A DNA stretch of 64,000 nucleotides from contig NZ_CP045995.1 of NCBI RefSeq assembly GCF_016899425.1, positions 2,914,001-2,978,000 on the forward strand. The letters run 5' to 3'. A model generated the notes under the pieces. That model was not told where the DNA came from, searched no databases, and saw only the letters and a list, made by a program, of their open reading frames with translations. Each line of letters begins with the position of its first letter. Position 1 is the stretch's first letter. A program made the translations under genes and the position numbers. Below are positions 50,679-59,627 of the stretch, piece after piece. This stretch comes from Burkholderia sp. MS389 (GTDB taxonomy: Bacteria > Pseudomonadota > Gammaproteobacteria > Burkholderiales > Burkholderiaceae).

Positions 50679-51845
50679 GTGAAAAAACTGAATGTCGCTC
50701 TGGTGGGCACTGGCTTCATGGGCAAGGCCCACTCCATCGCTACTGCCGTGGTGCCGATCCTGTTCGGCTCGCCGGTGGAAATCGAACGCAAGGTCGTGGT
50801 CGACATCGACGACGAACTCGCACGCAATGCAGCTGCGCAATATGGGTTCGCCGAGCACGCGACGGACTGGCGCGAAGTGGTGTCGCGCCCGGATATCGAC
50901 ATCGTCGACATCTGCACGCCGAACGACACGCACGCGGCGATCGCGATCGCCGCCGCGAAGGCGGGCAAGCACGTGATGTGCGAGAAGCCGATGGCCATGA
51001 CGGTAGCCGATGCGGAAGCCATGCATGCGGCCGCGAAGGAAACGGGCGTGGTCACGATGATTTCGTACAACTATCGCCACACGCCGGCGCTGCAGATGGC
51101 CAAGCGGTTGATCGACGAAGGGCGTATTGGCGAGATCCTGACGTTCCGCGGCTACTACCTGCAGGACTGGGGCGCGGATCCCAGCACGCCGCTGTCGTGG
51201 CGCTTCAACAAGGAGAAGGCCGGCTCGGGCACGCTTGGCGATATCGGCACGCACGTCATCGATGCGGCGCGCCTGCTCGTCGGCGAGTTCGAATCGGTGA
51301 ACTCGATCGTCAAGACCTTCATCGCCGAGCGGCCGCTGCCGGCGGGCCGTTTCTTCGGCCCGGCAGGTCAGGCATCGTCGGAGAAGGGCAAGGTCGACGT
51401 CGACGACATGGCCATGACGATGATCAAGTTCAGCAATGGCGTGTGCGGAACGATCGAAGTGACGCGCAATGCGTGGGGCCACCACAACCAGCTCGGCTTC
51501 GAAATCCACGGTACCCGTGGCTCGATTGCGTTCGACTATCAGCGCCTGAACGAACTGCGTGTGGCGTTCGCGGACGATCCGTCGGACGCGTTCGGCTTCC
51601 GCACGATCTACTCGGGCCCGCATCAACCGTTCGGCGACAAGCTGTGGCCGGTTGCCGGGATGGGCCAGGGCTACATCGATATCAAGTCGATCGAGTGGTA
51701 CAACTTCCTGCAGGCCATCGCCGGGAACCAGCCTGCCGCGCCGAACTTCGAGGACGGCGTCCAGATCGAGCGCATCGCCGACGCGATCCTCGTGTCGGGG
51801 CAAAGCGGCGTGTGGGAACACATCCAGCAGCCGGCTCGCGGATAA
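50679..51845 (+). CDS. Gfo/Idh/MocA-family oxidoreductase 1
   Basis: A 388-residue NAD(P)-dependent oxidoreductase. VALVGTGFMGKAHSIA is the N-terminal Rossmann motif and CEKPMAMTV the family's lysine motif; the C-terminal alpha/beta domain has DIGTHVIDAARLLVG. It would act on a cyclic polyol or sugar, like inositol dehydrogenases and related enzymes. The GTG start follows GGAGGA. It is the first of four such genes in a row, after a 165-nt gap. Confidence 0.9.
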   Translation: MKKLNVALVGTGFMGKAHSIATAVVPILFGSPVEIERKVVVDIDDELARNAAAQYGFAEHATDWREVVSRPDIDIVDICTPNDTHAAIAIAAAKAGKHVMCEKPMAMTVADAEAMHAAAKETGVVTMISYNYRHTPALQMAKRLIDEGRIGEILTFRGYYLQDWGADPSTPLSWRFNKEKAGSGTLGDIGTHVIDAARLLVGEFESVNSIVKTFIAERPLPAGRFFGPAGQASSEKGKVDVDDMAMTMIKFSNGVCGTIEVTRNAWGHHNQLGFEIHGTRGSIAFDYQRLNELRVAFADDPSDAFGFRTIYSGPHQPFGDKLWPVAGMGQGYIDIKSIEWYNFLQAIAGNQPAAPNFEDGVQIERIADAILVSGQSGVWEHIQQPARG

Positions 51846-52061
51846 CACGGCCGCCGCCTGAAGTCGTGCGGAGGCGGTGAGCTCCTCGGTGAGTGGCGAA
51901 TCGGTAACGCGGCTCGTCGGTAATGGATCCGGCGAGCGCCTCCTCATCTGCGGCCAACGTCGAAGCATCACCGTCCCGGCGGCGAACTGCGATAGATCCG
52001 GATGCGGCCTCCACTACGGCCGCGTTCGAACGATAGCGTGTCAATAGATCGGAGGCAGGGG

Positions 52062-53042
52062 ATGACCTTGGCAATTGGGGTGATCGGTGTCGGCGTAATG
52101 GGATCGGAGCACGCGCGCATTCTGCGTGAGGAGACGTCGGGTGCGGAGTTGGTCGCGGTCTGCGATGCCGATGAAGGGCGCGCGCGGACCGTGGCGGGCG
52201 GCGCGAGAGTCTATACGGACCCGCGGCAGCTGATTCGCTCCGAGCATGTCGACGCCGTTCTCGTTGCCGCACCGGACACGCTGCACGGCGACCTCGTACT
52301 GCAGTGCATCGAGGCCGACAAGCCGGTTCTGTGCGAGAAGCCGCTGGCCGGTACGGCGGCCGAGGCACTCAAGGTCGTCGACGCGGAAATTGCGAAGAGC
52401 CGACGGCTGGTCCAGGTCGGTTATATGCGTCGTTTCGACCAACCGTACATCGAGATGAAGCGTGCTGTCCGGGAGGGCGACATTGGCGCACCGGTTGTCG
52501 TGCACAACGTCCACCGAAATCCCATCGCGCCGGACTGGTTCAACGGCCCGATGTCCATCACCAATGCGTTCGTTCACGAAATCGATGCAAGCCGCTGGTT
52601 GCTCGATTCCGAACCTGTTGGCGCACGTGTCTACAGTGCTGGAAACGGCGATCCGCTGGTCGTCGTGATGGAAATGGCCGGCGGCGTAATCGTGTCGTCG
52701 GAGGTGTTCATGAATTGCCAGTATGGCTATCACGTGCACGTACAGGTCGTCGGGCGAAACGGAACGATCGAGACTGCTCCGCCCGGATGTGTCGGCAGGA
52801 ATGCCGGCGGCTACGGCATGACGGCCCATGCCGGAAACTGGATCGACCGATTCAGGTCGGCCTATGTGAAGCAGCTCAACGAGTGGGTCCGATCGATCGG
52901 CGCCGGCACGTCAAGCGGTGGTGCAAATGCCTGGGATGGCTATGTCACGACGGCAGTCGCAGAGCAGATCGTCGCTGCGATGGGGCGCGGAACATCATTG
53001 ACGTTCGCGGCCGGGCGTTACCGTCCGACGATGTACGCGTAG
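52062..53042 (+). CDS. Gfo/Idh/MocA-family oxidoreductase 2, inositol-dehydrogenase-like
   Basis: A 326-residue member of the family, with IGVIGVGVMGSEHARIL at the N terminus, CEKPLAGTAAEAL carrying the catalytic Lys, and VHEIDASRWLL with the His/Asp typical of myo-inositol 2-dehydrogenases (IolG/IdhA). The ATG at 52062 follows GGAGGCAGGG; the longer start at 52002 overlaps non-coding sequence. It is likely to oxidise an inositol or a related ring polyol, but sugar-lactone or amino-polyol substrates are also possible. Confidence 0.9.
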   Translation: MTLAIGVIGVGVMGSEHARILREETSGAELVAVCDADEGRARTVAGGARVYTDPRQLIRSEHVDAVLVAAPDTLHGDLVLQCIEADKPVLCEKPLAGTAAEALKVVDAEIAKSRRLVQVGYMRRFDQPYIEMKRAVREGDIGAPVVVHNVHRNPIAPDWFNGPMSITNAFVHEIDASRWLLDSEPVGARVYSAGNGDPLVVVMEMAGGVIVSSEVFMNCQYGYHVHVQVVGRNGTIETAPPGCVGRNAGGYGMTAHAGNWIDRFRSAYVKQLNEWVRSIGAGTSSGGANAWDGYVTTAVAEQIVAAMGRGTSLTFAAGRYRPTMYA

Positions 53043-53091
53043 TCATGCCAATCCGCGGAAATGCAGAGGTTTGCGCCACTCAGGAGGAAAA

Positions 53092-54084
53092 ATGATCAGA
53101 ATTGGAATTCTCGGATGTGGGCGCATTGGTCAAGTTCATGCACTCGGTATCAAGCAGATTCCATCGGCAACGCTAGTCGCGGTAGCTGACGTCAACGAGA
53201 GCGCCGCAGCGGCCTGTGCTGACCGATTTGGGGTTGACGCACGCGATGCATCGGACATTCTCGAAGGGAATGACATCGATGCGGTGGTGATTGCGACACC
53301 GTCATCGACGCATTTCGATCTCGTTCACGCGGCGGTGGTTGCGCGAAAGGCCATCTTTTGCGAGAAGCCCATCGATCTGTCGTCGGAGCGGGTAAGGGCA
53401 TGCATGGATGCCGTCGAGAATGTGGGCGTGCCCTTCATGACGGCGTTCAACCAGCGGTTCGACCCGCACTTTGGTGAGTTGGCGCGTCGCGTGCACGAGG
53501 GTGAGATCGGAAATGTCGAGACCATCACGATCACATCTCGTGATCCGGCGCCGCCGCCGCTGTCGTATCTGAAGACGTCCGGTGGTCTCTTTCGCGACAT
53601 GATGATTCACGATTTCGACCTCGCGCGATTCCTGTTGCAGGAAGATCCGGTGCGAGTGTTCGCCACCGGATCGGTGCTGGTTGAGCTGTCCATTGCGGAG
53701 GTCGGCGACGTGGATACGGCGGCAGTCATCCTGACGACGAAGTCGGGGCAGATCTGCCAGATCTCGAATTCGCGCCGCTCGACCTACGGCTATGACCAGC
53801 GACTCGAGGTTCACGGATCGCGCGGCATGCTACGTGTCAAGAACGTTCTCGAGTCTCAGGTGGAGCATGCCACGGAAGTCGGGTTCGCCATGCCGGTCGC
53901 GCAACCGTTCTTTCTCGAGCGCTTCGGCGCCTCCTATCTGGCCGAAATGCGCTACTTCGTCGACACCGTGTCGGCAGGAAAAATGCCGCAACCGGATGCC
54001 GGCGATGGCCTGAAGGCCCAGTTGATCGCCGATGCGGCCACGCTTTCGTGGCAGCGCGGGCAGCCGGTGGACATCGCTGGCTGA
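53092..54084 (+). CDS. Gfo/Idh/MocA-family oxidoreductase 3, IolG-like
   Basis: A 330-residue protein with IRIGILGCGRIGQVHALGI at the N terminus, CEKPIDLSSE for the active-site Lys and MMIHDFDLARFLL for the His/Asp pair. The motif set is that of myo-inositol 2-dehydrogenase (IolG). A strong CAGGAGG site precedes the ATG. It lies 49 nt after oxidoreductase 2 and was probably formed by tandem duplication and divergence of that gene family. Confidence 0.9.
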   Translation: MIRIGILGCGRIGQVHALGIKQIPSATLVAVADVNESAAAACADRFGVDARDASDILEGNDIDAVVIATPSSTHFDLVHAAVVARKAIFCEKPIDLSSERVRACMDAVENVGVPFMTAFNQRFDPHFGELARRVHEGEIGNVETITITSRDPAPPPLSYLKTSGGLFRDMMIHDFDLARFLLQEDPVRVFATGSVLVELSIAEVGDVDTAAVILTTKSGQICQISNSRRSTYGYDQRLEVHGSRGMLRVKNVLESQVEHATEVGFAMPVAQPFFLERFGASYLAEMRYFVDTVSAGKMPQPDAGDGLKAQLIADAATLSWQRGQPVDIAG

Positions 54085-54144
54085 TCGACATGACCGGCAT
54101 GGGCAGGCCAGCCGGTGGGCATTTCACACATATCGGGTGCTCTC

Positions 54145-54676
54145 ATGAAGATCGGTATCATCGGCCTCGGCAACGTAGCAGAGTTGCACGGAACGGCTCT
54201 CGCCGAAATGGATCCGCAGTTGTTTTGTGGCGGCTGGAGTCGCACTTACAGGAAGGCACTGCAATTCGTCGACCGGTTCCAATGTGCACTTTGACGATCC
54301 GAACGCCGACGATCAACTGGTGATCACCGCGGAATATCCTAATGGAACGATTGCGAATCTGTGGGGAAGCTTTTCAGCCGACGATCGCAGTCGGGAGCCC
54401 TGGTCCGTCTATTTCAAGATCATCGGCTCCGACGGAAGCGGCGTGATCCCGTGGGATGTCACGAAGTTTGGCGACGCGAGACTTCCGTTCTGGGATGACG
54501 CGACCTACTGGGACAGCTTTCTTCAGGTCGAAAGCTTCTTCGTGAACGAATGCGTCGCGAAAGGTACGACCCCGTTGTCGACGCTCGACGACGCATATGA
54601 CGCAGCCGTCGTGCTGGATGCGGCGCGTCGGTCTCTGCGCGAGCGGAGCGCCGTGCCGGTCGTCTACGGTTCCTGA
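54145..54676 (+). pseudogene. Gfo/Idh/MocA-family oxidoreductase remnant with internal deletion
   Basis: The N-terminal Rossmann start MKIGIIGLGNVAELHGTAL is present from 54145, but the frame stops after 49 codons at 54294. A C-terminal family segment in another frame (VHFDDPNADDQLVITAEY; AEYPNGTIANLWGSF) continues to 54676. Around 170 residues that should carry the catalytic Lys and His motifs are missing, so this is a deletion plus frame change rather than two genes. It is dead as an oxidoreductase. Confidence 0.8.
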
Positions 54677-54695
54677 GCAACGCATAGAGGCAAAC

Positions 54696-55769
54696 ATGAT
54701 CAGATACGCTGTTGTAGGTGCTGGATGGATATCGCAGGAGGCGTTCATGCCGGCTGTTGCCCAGACAGGAAATTCGGTGATCGGCGCGTTGGTTTCCGGA
54801 AATCCTGACGGCGCGCGGAAGCTCGCGAGATTCCACGGCGTCGATACGATCGTCGGGTACGACGACTACGACCGGATGTTGAACAGCAATGTCGTCGACG
54901 CGGTCTATATCGCCGTCCCCAACCCGCTCCACGCCGACTATGCGATTCGCGCAGCGCGAGCCGGAAAGCACGTATTGGTCGAGAAACCGATGGCGACCAA
55001 CGTCGCGGATGCCGAGGCGATGATTGGGGCGGCAGCCGAGGCCGGCGTGTTGTTGAGCACCTGTTACCGCTTGCATCACGAGGCAGGGACGATCGCGGCA
55101 CTGGAAGCGATCCGGGAAGGCCGCATCGGTGATCCGAAGTACTTCTGCGGGATGTTCGGATTTCAGTCCGCGACGGGCAACCACCGGCTGGACAGCAAGA
55201 ACTGGGGCGGCCCGCTTCAAGACATCGGGATTTACTGCGTCAACGCGGCGCGGCATGTCTTCTCCGACGAACCCGTCGATGCGTCGGCGATCACGACGCG
55301 CCGGCCCGGAGATTCCCGCTTCTCGGACATCGACGACGCCATTGCTGTCACGTTGCGTTTCCCTCGCGATCGAATCGCGCAGTTCTATTGCAGTTTTGGC
55401 ACGGCGTCGATCGATATGTACAGGGTGCTGGGAACCGAAGGGGACCTGACCATGGAGCCCGGTTTCAGGTTCGAAACGCCGACGCGAATGGTACTGAACG
55501 CGAAGGATGCTTCGGAGACGATGCATTTCCGGCACTGCGATCACTTCGGCGGGTTGATTCAGCAGTTTTCCGAATGCATTCAGAAACGCAGCAAGCCTGC
55601 GTCGAGTGTCGAAGAGGGCCTGGCTGACCTGAGGGCCTTGCTGGCGATCGAGGCGTCTGCTCGCACGGGAACGGTGGTGTCCATCGAACCGACGCGTTTC
55701 GTCCGCCGAAACCTGACGCTCGATGATGTGCGCGCCGTACCGAGAACGGAAAAGCGGCTGCTGTTGTAG
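54696..55769 (+). CDS. Gfo/Idh/MocA-family oxidoreductase 4
   Basis: A 357-residue protein with IRYAVVGAGWISQEAFMPA at the N terminus (GAGWI is common in glucose-fructose-oxidoreductase-like members), VEKPMATNVADAEAM for the lysine motif and LQDIGIYCVNAARHVF for the C-terminal domain. It resembles sugar or 1,5-anhydrofructose-type reductases more than IolG. It follows the pseudogene closely, and no transporter is in this cluster. Confidence 0.88.
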   Translation: MIRYAVVGAGWISQEAFMPAVAQTGNSVIGALVSGNPDGARKLARFHGVDTIVGYDDYDRMLNSNVVDAVYIAVPNPLHADYAIRAARAGKHVLVEKPMATNVADAEAMIGAAAEAGVLLSTCYRLHHEAGTIAALEAIREGRIGDPKYFCGMFGFQSATGNHRLDSKNWGGPLQDIGIYCVNAARHVFSDEPVDASAITTRRPGDSRFSDIDDAIAVTLRFPRDRIAQFYCSFGTASIDMYRVLGTEGDLTMEPGFRFETPTRMVLNAKDASETMHFRHCDHFGGLIQQFSECIQKRSKPASSVEEGLADLRALLAIEASARTGTVVSIEPTRFVRRNLTLDDVRAVPRTEKRLLL

Positions 55770-56360
55770 GCGTTCAAGTCGAGAGAACTTGCGCGACACA
55801 CTATCCGAGGCTCGCTCGGCGTGCCTCGAATTCCTGTCGCGGATGCAGATCCGTGGCGCGAGACTTAGTTGTAGCCGAGGATCGATACCGACCGGAGATC
55901 GGGCCGATCGGGAACATTCGCCGCGATGGAAGACATCGGTTCACGCAGAAGGGCGGTGTACGGAGAGACGTTTCGCTGGTCCGTGGCGGGTACGTTTCGA
56001 TGGTTCGTGCGGGTGACCGAGGCAGCGTTGAGAAGGGCGGTGCCGAGAACTTTCCGTAGCGTCATGGGGCGAGGGTCCAGATATATCCGTCGTTTCGAGA
56101 TTCGCGGTTTGCCGAATGGCTTTCGCACTCTACGTCATAAAGAAGGAATGCGAATAAATAATAGGATCGGAAATGATCTTGAGCCAACGAGAAATTCTGC
56201 ACACGGCTGTCAACATTTTCCTGACAAGCAGAGACGAACGTAGCGATGTTCGACGCCAATGTGCTGTCTTCGCCGTGTTGACTCGAGAAGATCGACGGAC
56301 GCAGGCAGGTGTTCTGTGGCGTATGACGGGACGGAAACCTGCATCCTCGATGGTGAGGCA
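55770..56360. other. Intergenic stretch with no supported feature
   Basis: No gene, terminator or shared element was seen in these 591 nt. The left half is G/C-rich with short imperfect repeats; an A/T-rich patch near 56130-56170 could hold the LysR promoter. Confidence 0.45.
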
Positions 56361-57293
56361 ATGAATACACGCTTTCTGGAGACGTTCGTGACGCTCGCGC
56401 AACAAGGCAGCTTCCGGGCTACGGCGCGTCTTCTTCATACTTCGCCCGCGACGATATCGACACGTATCAAGGCGTTGGAAGACGAGTTGAGGACCGAGCT
56501 CGTCGATCGAACGGCGGCGGATTTTCGTCTCACCCTGTCTGGGCAGAGCTTGTTGACGCTGGCGATGAACGTGGTAGACGCGACTCGTGCGCTCAAGAAG
56601 GCAGCCGGTCTCGATCTCGCGTTACGCGGACCGATACGTTTCGGCGTGATAGACACGATTGTTCACAGCTGGCTTTCCTTGTATGTGACGCAGTTGAGGG
56701 AGCGCGTCCCGGGCTTGGTGGTCGAGCTGACCGTAGATTCGAGCCCGGCACTGAACAAGAAAATCTTGCAGGGCGAGCTCGACATGGCTGTCTGCGCAGA
56801 GGTTGTTGGGAGCGACAAGGTCACGTCGAGCAGGATTGCAAGCTATCCGGTTCGATGGATTGTCAGCCGGGAGCTGCTTTCCGGTTCGGACATGGATCCG
56901 GTTCGCCTCGCCCTGGCGCGGCCGATACTGACATTCGGAAGGGGCACCACGTCGCACCTGGCGGTGGAACGCATCGTCCGAACACTGGCCGGTGGAGCCG
57001 GCATCCCGGACGAGGCGATACGCATAACCTGTGCCTCTTCGGTCGCTGCGATCGTGCAATTGGTGCGTGATGGATACGGTGTCGGGGCAGTCCCGCACCT
57101 GTTCGTGCACGACGAACTGGAGAACGGGCGAATCGCCGAGCTCGCGCTGGAGCCGCAGCCGCCGTCGATCGACGTGTCGTTGTGCATGCCGGTCAATGCA
57201 TCACCGGCCGTCGTAGCGGCAGCCGACGCGGCCCGGGATGTGTGCGCTACATACTGCCGAGGAAAACCGGAGACGCTGATTCGGGCCGCGTGA
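56361..57293 (+). CDS. LysR-family transcriptional regulator
   Basis: A 310-residue LysR protein. The HTH runs from MNTRFLETFVTLAQQGSFRA to about residue 60 (STRIKALEDELRTELVDR), and the effector domain begins RGPIRFGVIDTIVHSW, again like the two other LysR proteins here. The short N-terminal start at 56361 fits the family; the frame extends further upstream without a ribosome site. It could regulate the oxidoreductase cluster to its left or the SDR-hydrolase genes to its right. Confidence 0.9.
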   Translation: MNTRFLETFVTLAQQGSFRATARLLHTSPATISTRIKALEDELRTELVDRTAADFRLTLSGQSLLTLAMNVVDATRALKKAAGLDLALRGPIRFGVIDTIVHSWLSLYVTQLRERVPGLVVELTVDSSPALNKKILQGELDMAVCAEVVGSDKVTSSRIASYPVRWIVSRELLSGSDMDPVRLALARPILTFGRGTTSHLAVERIVRTLAGGAGIPDEAIRITCASSVAAIVQLVRDGYGVGAVPHLFVHDELENGRIAELALEPQPPSIDVSLCMPVNASPAVVAAADAARDVCATYCRGKPETLIRAA

Positions 57294-57560
57294 CCGATCA
57301 TCCCGATTGAGGTCGTTCGGGCAGTGGGGGTGTACCGATTGACTTTCGGATTATGGTCGCCGGCGGGTATATGACTTCCCTAGTATGATTCGGCGGCGCG
57401 TTGCGGTAGCCTGTCCCATTAGGTATCAGATGTTAGTCTGGTGCGAATTTCATGCTCTCCGCTCGTGAGGCTTTCGGTTTCGGTGCTGGCGCACTTGTCG
57501 GGCCGCTGATTTCGGGCGATCGGCGCTCGCGCTCATCCCTACCGGCAAAGAGAATTGGCG

Positions 57561-58265
57561 ATGTTAGTCGAAGTCAGCAAATTCAGGGAATCGCAGGAGT
57601 TCGCTCTTCAGACCGTTAACTTTGCACGGTCGATGCTCAATTGTTCGGCCGCCGTGTTCACATGGCTCGATTCGCACGACCAGCTATTGCCGCACACCCA
57701 GATGGGATGGCCCGAAGAGACCATCAAGGACTATTACACGGTATTCGCCTCGGCCGATCCGCTGAACGTCTATCGTCTGATCAAACAGCGTGCGACCGTA
57801 GTGACCCTCAAAGGGGCAAAGCGCGACGACCAGCACTCCAGTTGGTCGGATTACCAGCGGAAGTACGGGCTCGTGGACGAAGTCGGGTTCCTGTTTTGGG
57901 CGGGAGATACGCCACTAGCATGCCTCTCCGTCATCAAGAAGCAAGGCGATAGCCCGTTCTCGACTCCCGAACCCTTCGGACAGATGTACGACTATATGCA
58001 GCACAGCTTCTCGATGCTTGCGTCCGTCAAGAAGGTCCAGGCAGACCACGCGCTGCGAAACGAGTATTTCCTGACGGAGCGGGAGCTCGCAGTCGCGTCT
58101 CTGATGACCGCCGGCCTGTCCAACAAGGATATCGCCGAGACGCTGGGCATCGAGCTTGCCACCGTCAAGTCGCATGTCATTCGAATCCTGGGCAAGCTGG
58201 GCATCGAGAGCCGAACCCAGCTTGCGGCATTCTCCGCCGACCTGGGCACACCGACCACGAAATAG
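57561..58265 (+). CDS. LuxR-family transcriptional regulator
   Basis: A 234-residue protein with an N-terminal autoinducer-domain-like part (ARSMLNCSAAVFTWL, GWPEETIKDYY, WSDYQRKYGLVDEVGF) and a C-terminal LuxR HTH (LTERELAVASLMTAGLSNKDIA; TVKSHVIRILGKLGI). The ligand domain lacks several residues seen in true acyl-homoserine-lactone receptors, and no luxI is present, so it may sense another compound. Genes with the dyad-promoter element, which is at the class-II position LuxR proteins use, include the unit right downstream. ATG 57561 is used; TTG 57555 is an alternative. Confidence 0.88.
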   Translation: MLVEVSKFRESQEFALQTVNFARSMLNCSAAVFTWLDSHDQLLPHTQMGWPEETIKDYYTVFASADPLNVYRLIKQRATVVTLKGAKRDDQHSSWSDYQRKYGLVDEVGFLFWAGDTPLACLSVIKKQGDSPFSTPEPFGQMYDYMQHSFSMLASVKKVQADHALRNEYFLTERELAVASLMTAGLSNKDIAETLGIELATVKSHVIRILGKLGIESRTQLAAFSADLGTPTTK

Positions 58266-58327
58266 CCTGGGTGCACCGGGGCGGTGCGTTCGTCCTCGTC
58301 ACCGGTTGCATCAATGGAAATTTTTCT

Positions 58328-58370
58328 CATCCTTTGGATGGACGAGCGGCGTCTTGGCCATACATACAAT
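58328..58370 (+). promoter_or_regulatory. Dyad-plus-minus-10 promoter element before the SDR-hydrolase pair
   Basis: CATCC-TTT-GGATG (58328-58340) is a perfect dyad, followed by GGACGA and, 19 nt later, TACAAT (58365-58370). It has the same geometry as the elements before lipA and before the E1/E2 operon, including a preceding T-rich run. It starts 63 nt after the luxR stop. Confidence 0.7.
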
Positions 58371-58612
58371 GGTTTCAAGGCCGCCGGACATCATTCAGAC
58401 GGTCGTAACGCTCGCATTGGTTCATGCCTGTTGCGTGGCCTGACAGCTCACTTCATCGATCACGATCTTCAACCTTGAGGATGGTGCGCGTTACACATGG
58501 CTTGAGCGGCGTCCGGCTGTCAATTCGCATAACGAATTAACTTCCGATGCGTGACGGGTGTTTGCCGAGTGCCGGTTGATGGTGGACCGTCTTCGGTCCA
58601 GCTCGCCGAACT

Positions 58613-58680
58613 GATAGAAATTCGTGATCTGCATGCATCGAGAATCACAATTGGACCTCGTCTAATTGGCGCAAGACGAT
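58613..58680 (+). promoter_or_regulatory. 68-bp shared regulatory element, copy D
   Basis: GATAG at 58613, CAATTGGACC at 58648-58657 and GACGAT at 58675-58680. Its length and spacing match copies A to C. The inner dyad CAATT-N11-AATTG is perfect. It lies 95 nt before the SDR start. Confidence 0.75.
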
Positions 58681-58775
58681 GCATGCACGCGAATCCTGGA
58701 AACAGAAAGCGCACGATTCGCCGGCTCAGTGAGCAGCGCACGTGCTGGTCAAAGTGAAGTCAAGGAGACGTTTCA

Positions 58776-59549
58776 GTGAATGATTATTCCGGGCGCGTGG
58801 TTGTCGTAACCGGTGCTGGTTCCGGCATGGGGCGAGCAATGGTTCGCGAGTTCGTTTCGAGAGGGGCGAACGTAGCCGCACTCGACATCAATCTCAAGAA
58901 TGCCGTTGCCACCGTCGAAGCGTTGGCGAATCCGTCGATGGCGTACGCACATCAAGTGGACGTCAGCGACCCGCGTAGCGTCGAGGCCGCTGTCAAGGCG
59001 GTGATCGAGCGTTGGGGGCACATCGATCTTCTGTGCAATAACGCCGGCATTCTGGATGGACACGCGACGGCTCACGAGGTGAGCGTCGAAGAGTGGGACC
59101 GCGTCATTGCCGTTAACCTCACGGGACCGTTCCTGATGGCCCGAGCGGTCATTCCGCAGATGCTGAAGCAAGGCAAAGGGGCGATCGTGAACACGTCGTC
59201 CACCTCGGGCTTCAGTGCTGCGGGTGGCGGGACCGCCTACACGGCGTCCAAACACGGTGTGATCGGTCTGACTCGACAACTCACGTTCGAATACGGCGCG
59301 CGCGGCATTCGCGTCAATACGATTTGCCCGGGCGCAACCGCAACCCCGCTGGCGATGTCGGAGCACACGACGGCGAATTCGCCCGATATGGAGGCGGCCC
59401 TTCAGAAATTCCCGGCCCGCCGCTGGTGTCAGCCGGAAGAAATTGCCAAGCTCGCTGCGTATCTGGGCGGCGACGATGCCGACTTCGTGCATGGCAGCGA
59501 GTACGTGATGGACGGCGGCTGGCTTGCTGCTGCCCGGGATCCCTTCTGA
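58776..59549 (+). CDS. SDR-family oxidoreductase
   Basis: A 257-residue classical SDR with all motifs intact: TGAGSGMG, CNNAGIL, catalytic Ser in NTSSTSGFS and TAYTASKHG. It would oxidise or reduce a hydroxyl/keto group, and its regulation by both shared elements places it with the E1/E2 operon at 39936. GTG 58776 is preceded by CAAGGAGACGTTTCA. It is followed by an alpha/beta hydrolase gene, probably in the same transcript. Confidence 0.92.
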   Translation: MNDYSGRVVVVTGAGSGMGRAMVREFVSRGANVAALDINLKNAVATVEALANPSMAYAHQVDVSDPRSVEAAVKAVIERWGHIDLLCNNAGILDGHATAHEVSVEEWDRVIAVNLTGPFLMARAVIPQMLKQGKGAIVNTSSTSGFSAAGGGTAYTASKHGVIGLTRQLTFEYGARGIRVNTICPGATATPLAMSEHTTANSPDMEAALQKFPARRWCQPEEIAKLAAYLGGDDADFVHGSEYVMDGGWLAAARDPF

Positions 59550-59627
59550 GCGGGCGTTTGGCTACACGCGTGGCGCGGCGCAGGTGCCCGCGCCTGCACA
59601 TGTCGGTGGAACAACAGGAGCTTGTGA

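Larger units (their letters stand above)
58266..58775. other. Control region before the SDR-hydrolase pair
   Basis: No gene was found in this 510-nt gap. It contains the dyad-promoter element at 58328-58370 and copy D of the 68-bp element at 58613-58680. A GGACCG/CGGTCC repeat lies at 58584-58600. Confidence 0.7.

Noticed and set aside
57335..57400. Fourth dyad-promoter element before luxR (TTTCGGATTATGG, then TAGTAT)
   Set aside because: It resembles the other three in outline, but the dyad is interrupted and the spacing to the -10 box is off by at least one base.
58640..58700. Sigma-54 promoter inside copy D of the 68-bp element
   Set aside because: TTGG and TGCA occur, but the GG-to-GC distance is one base too long and the match is absent from the other copies.
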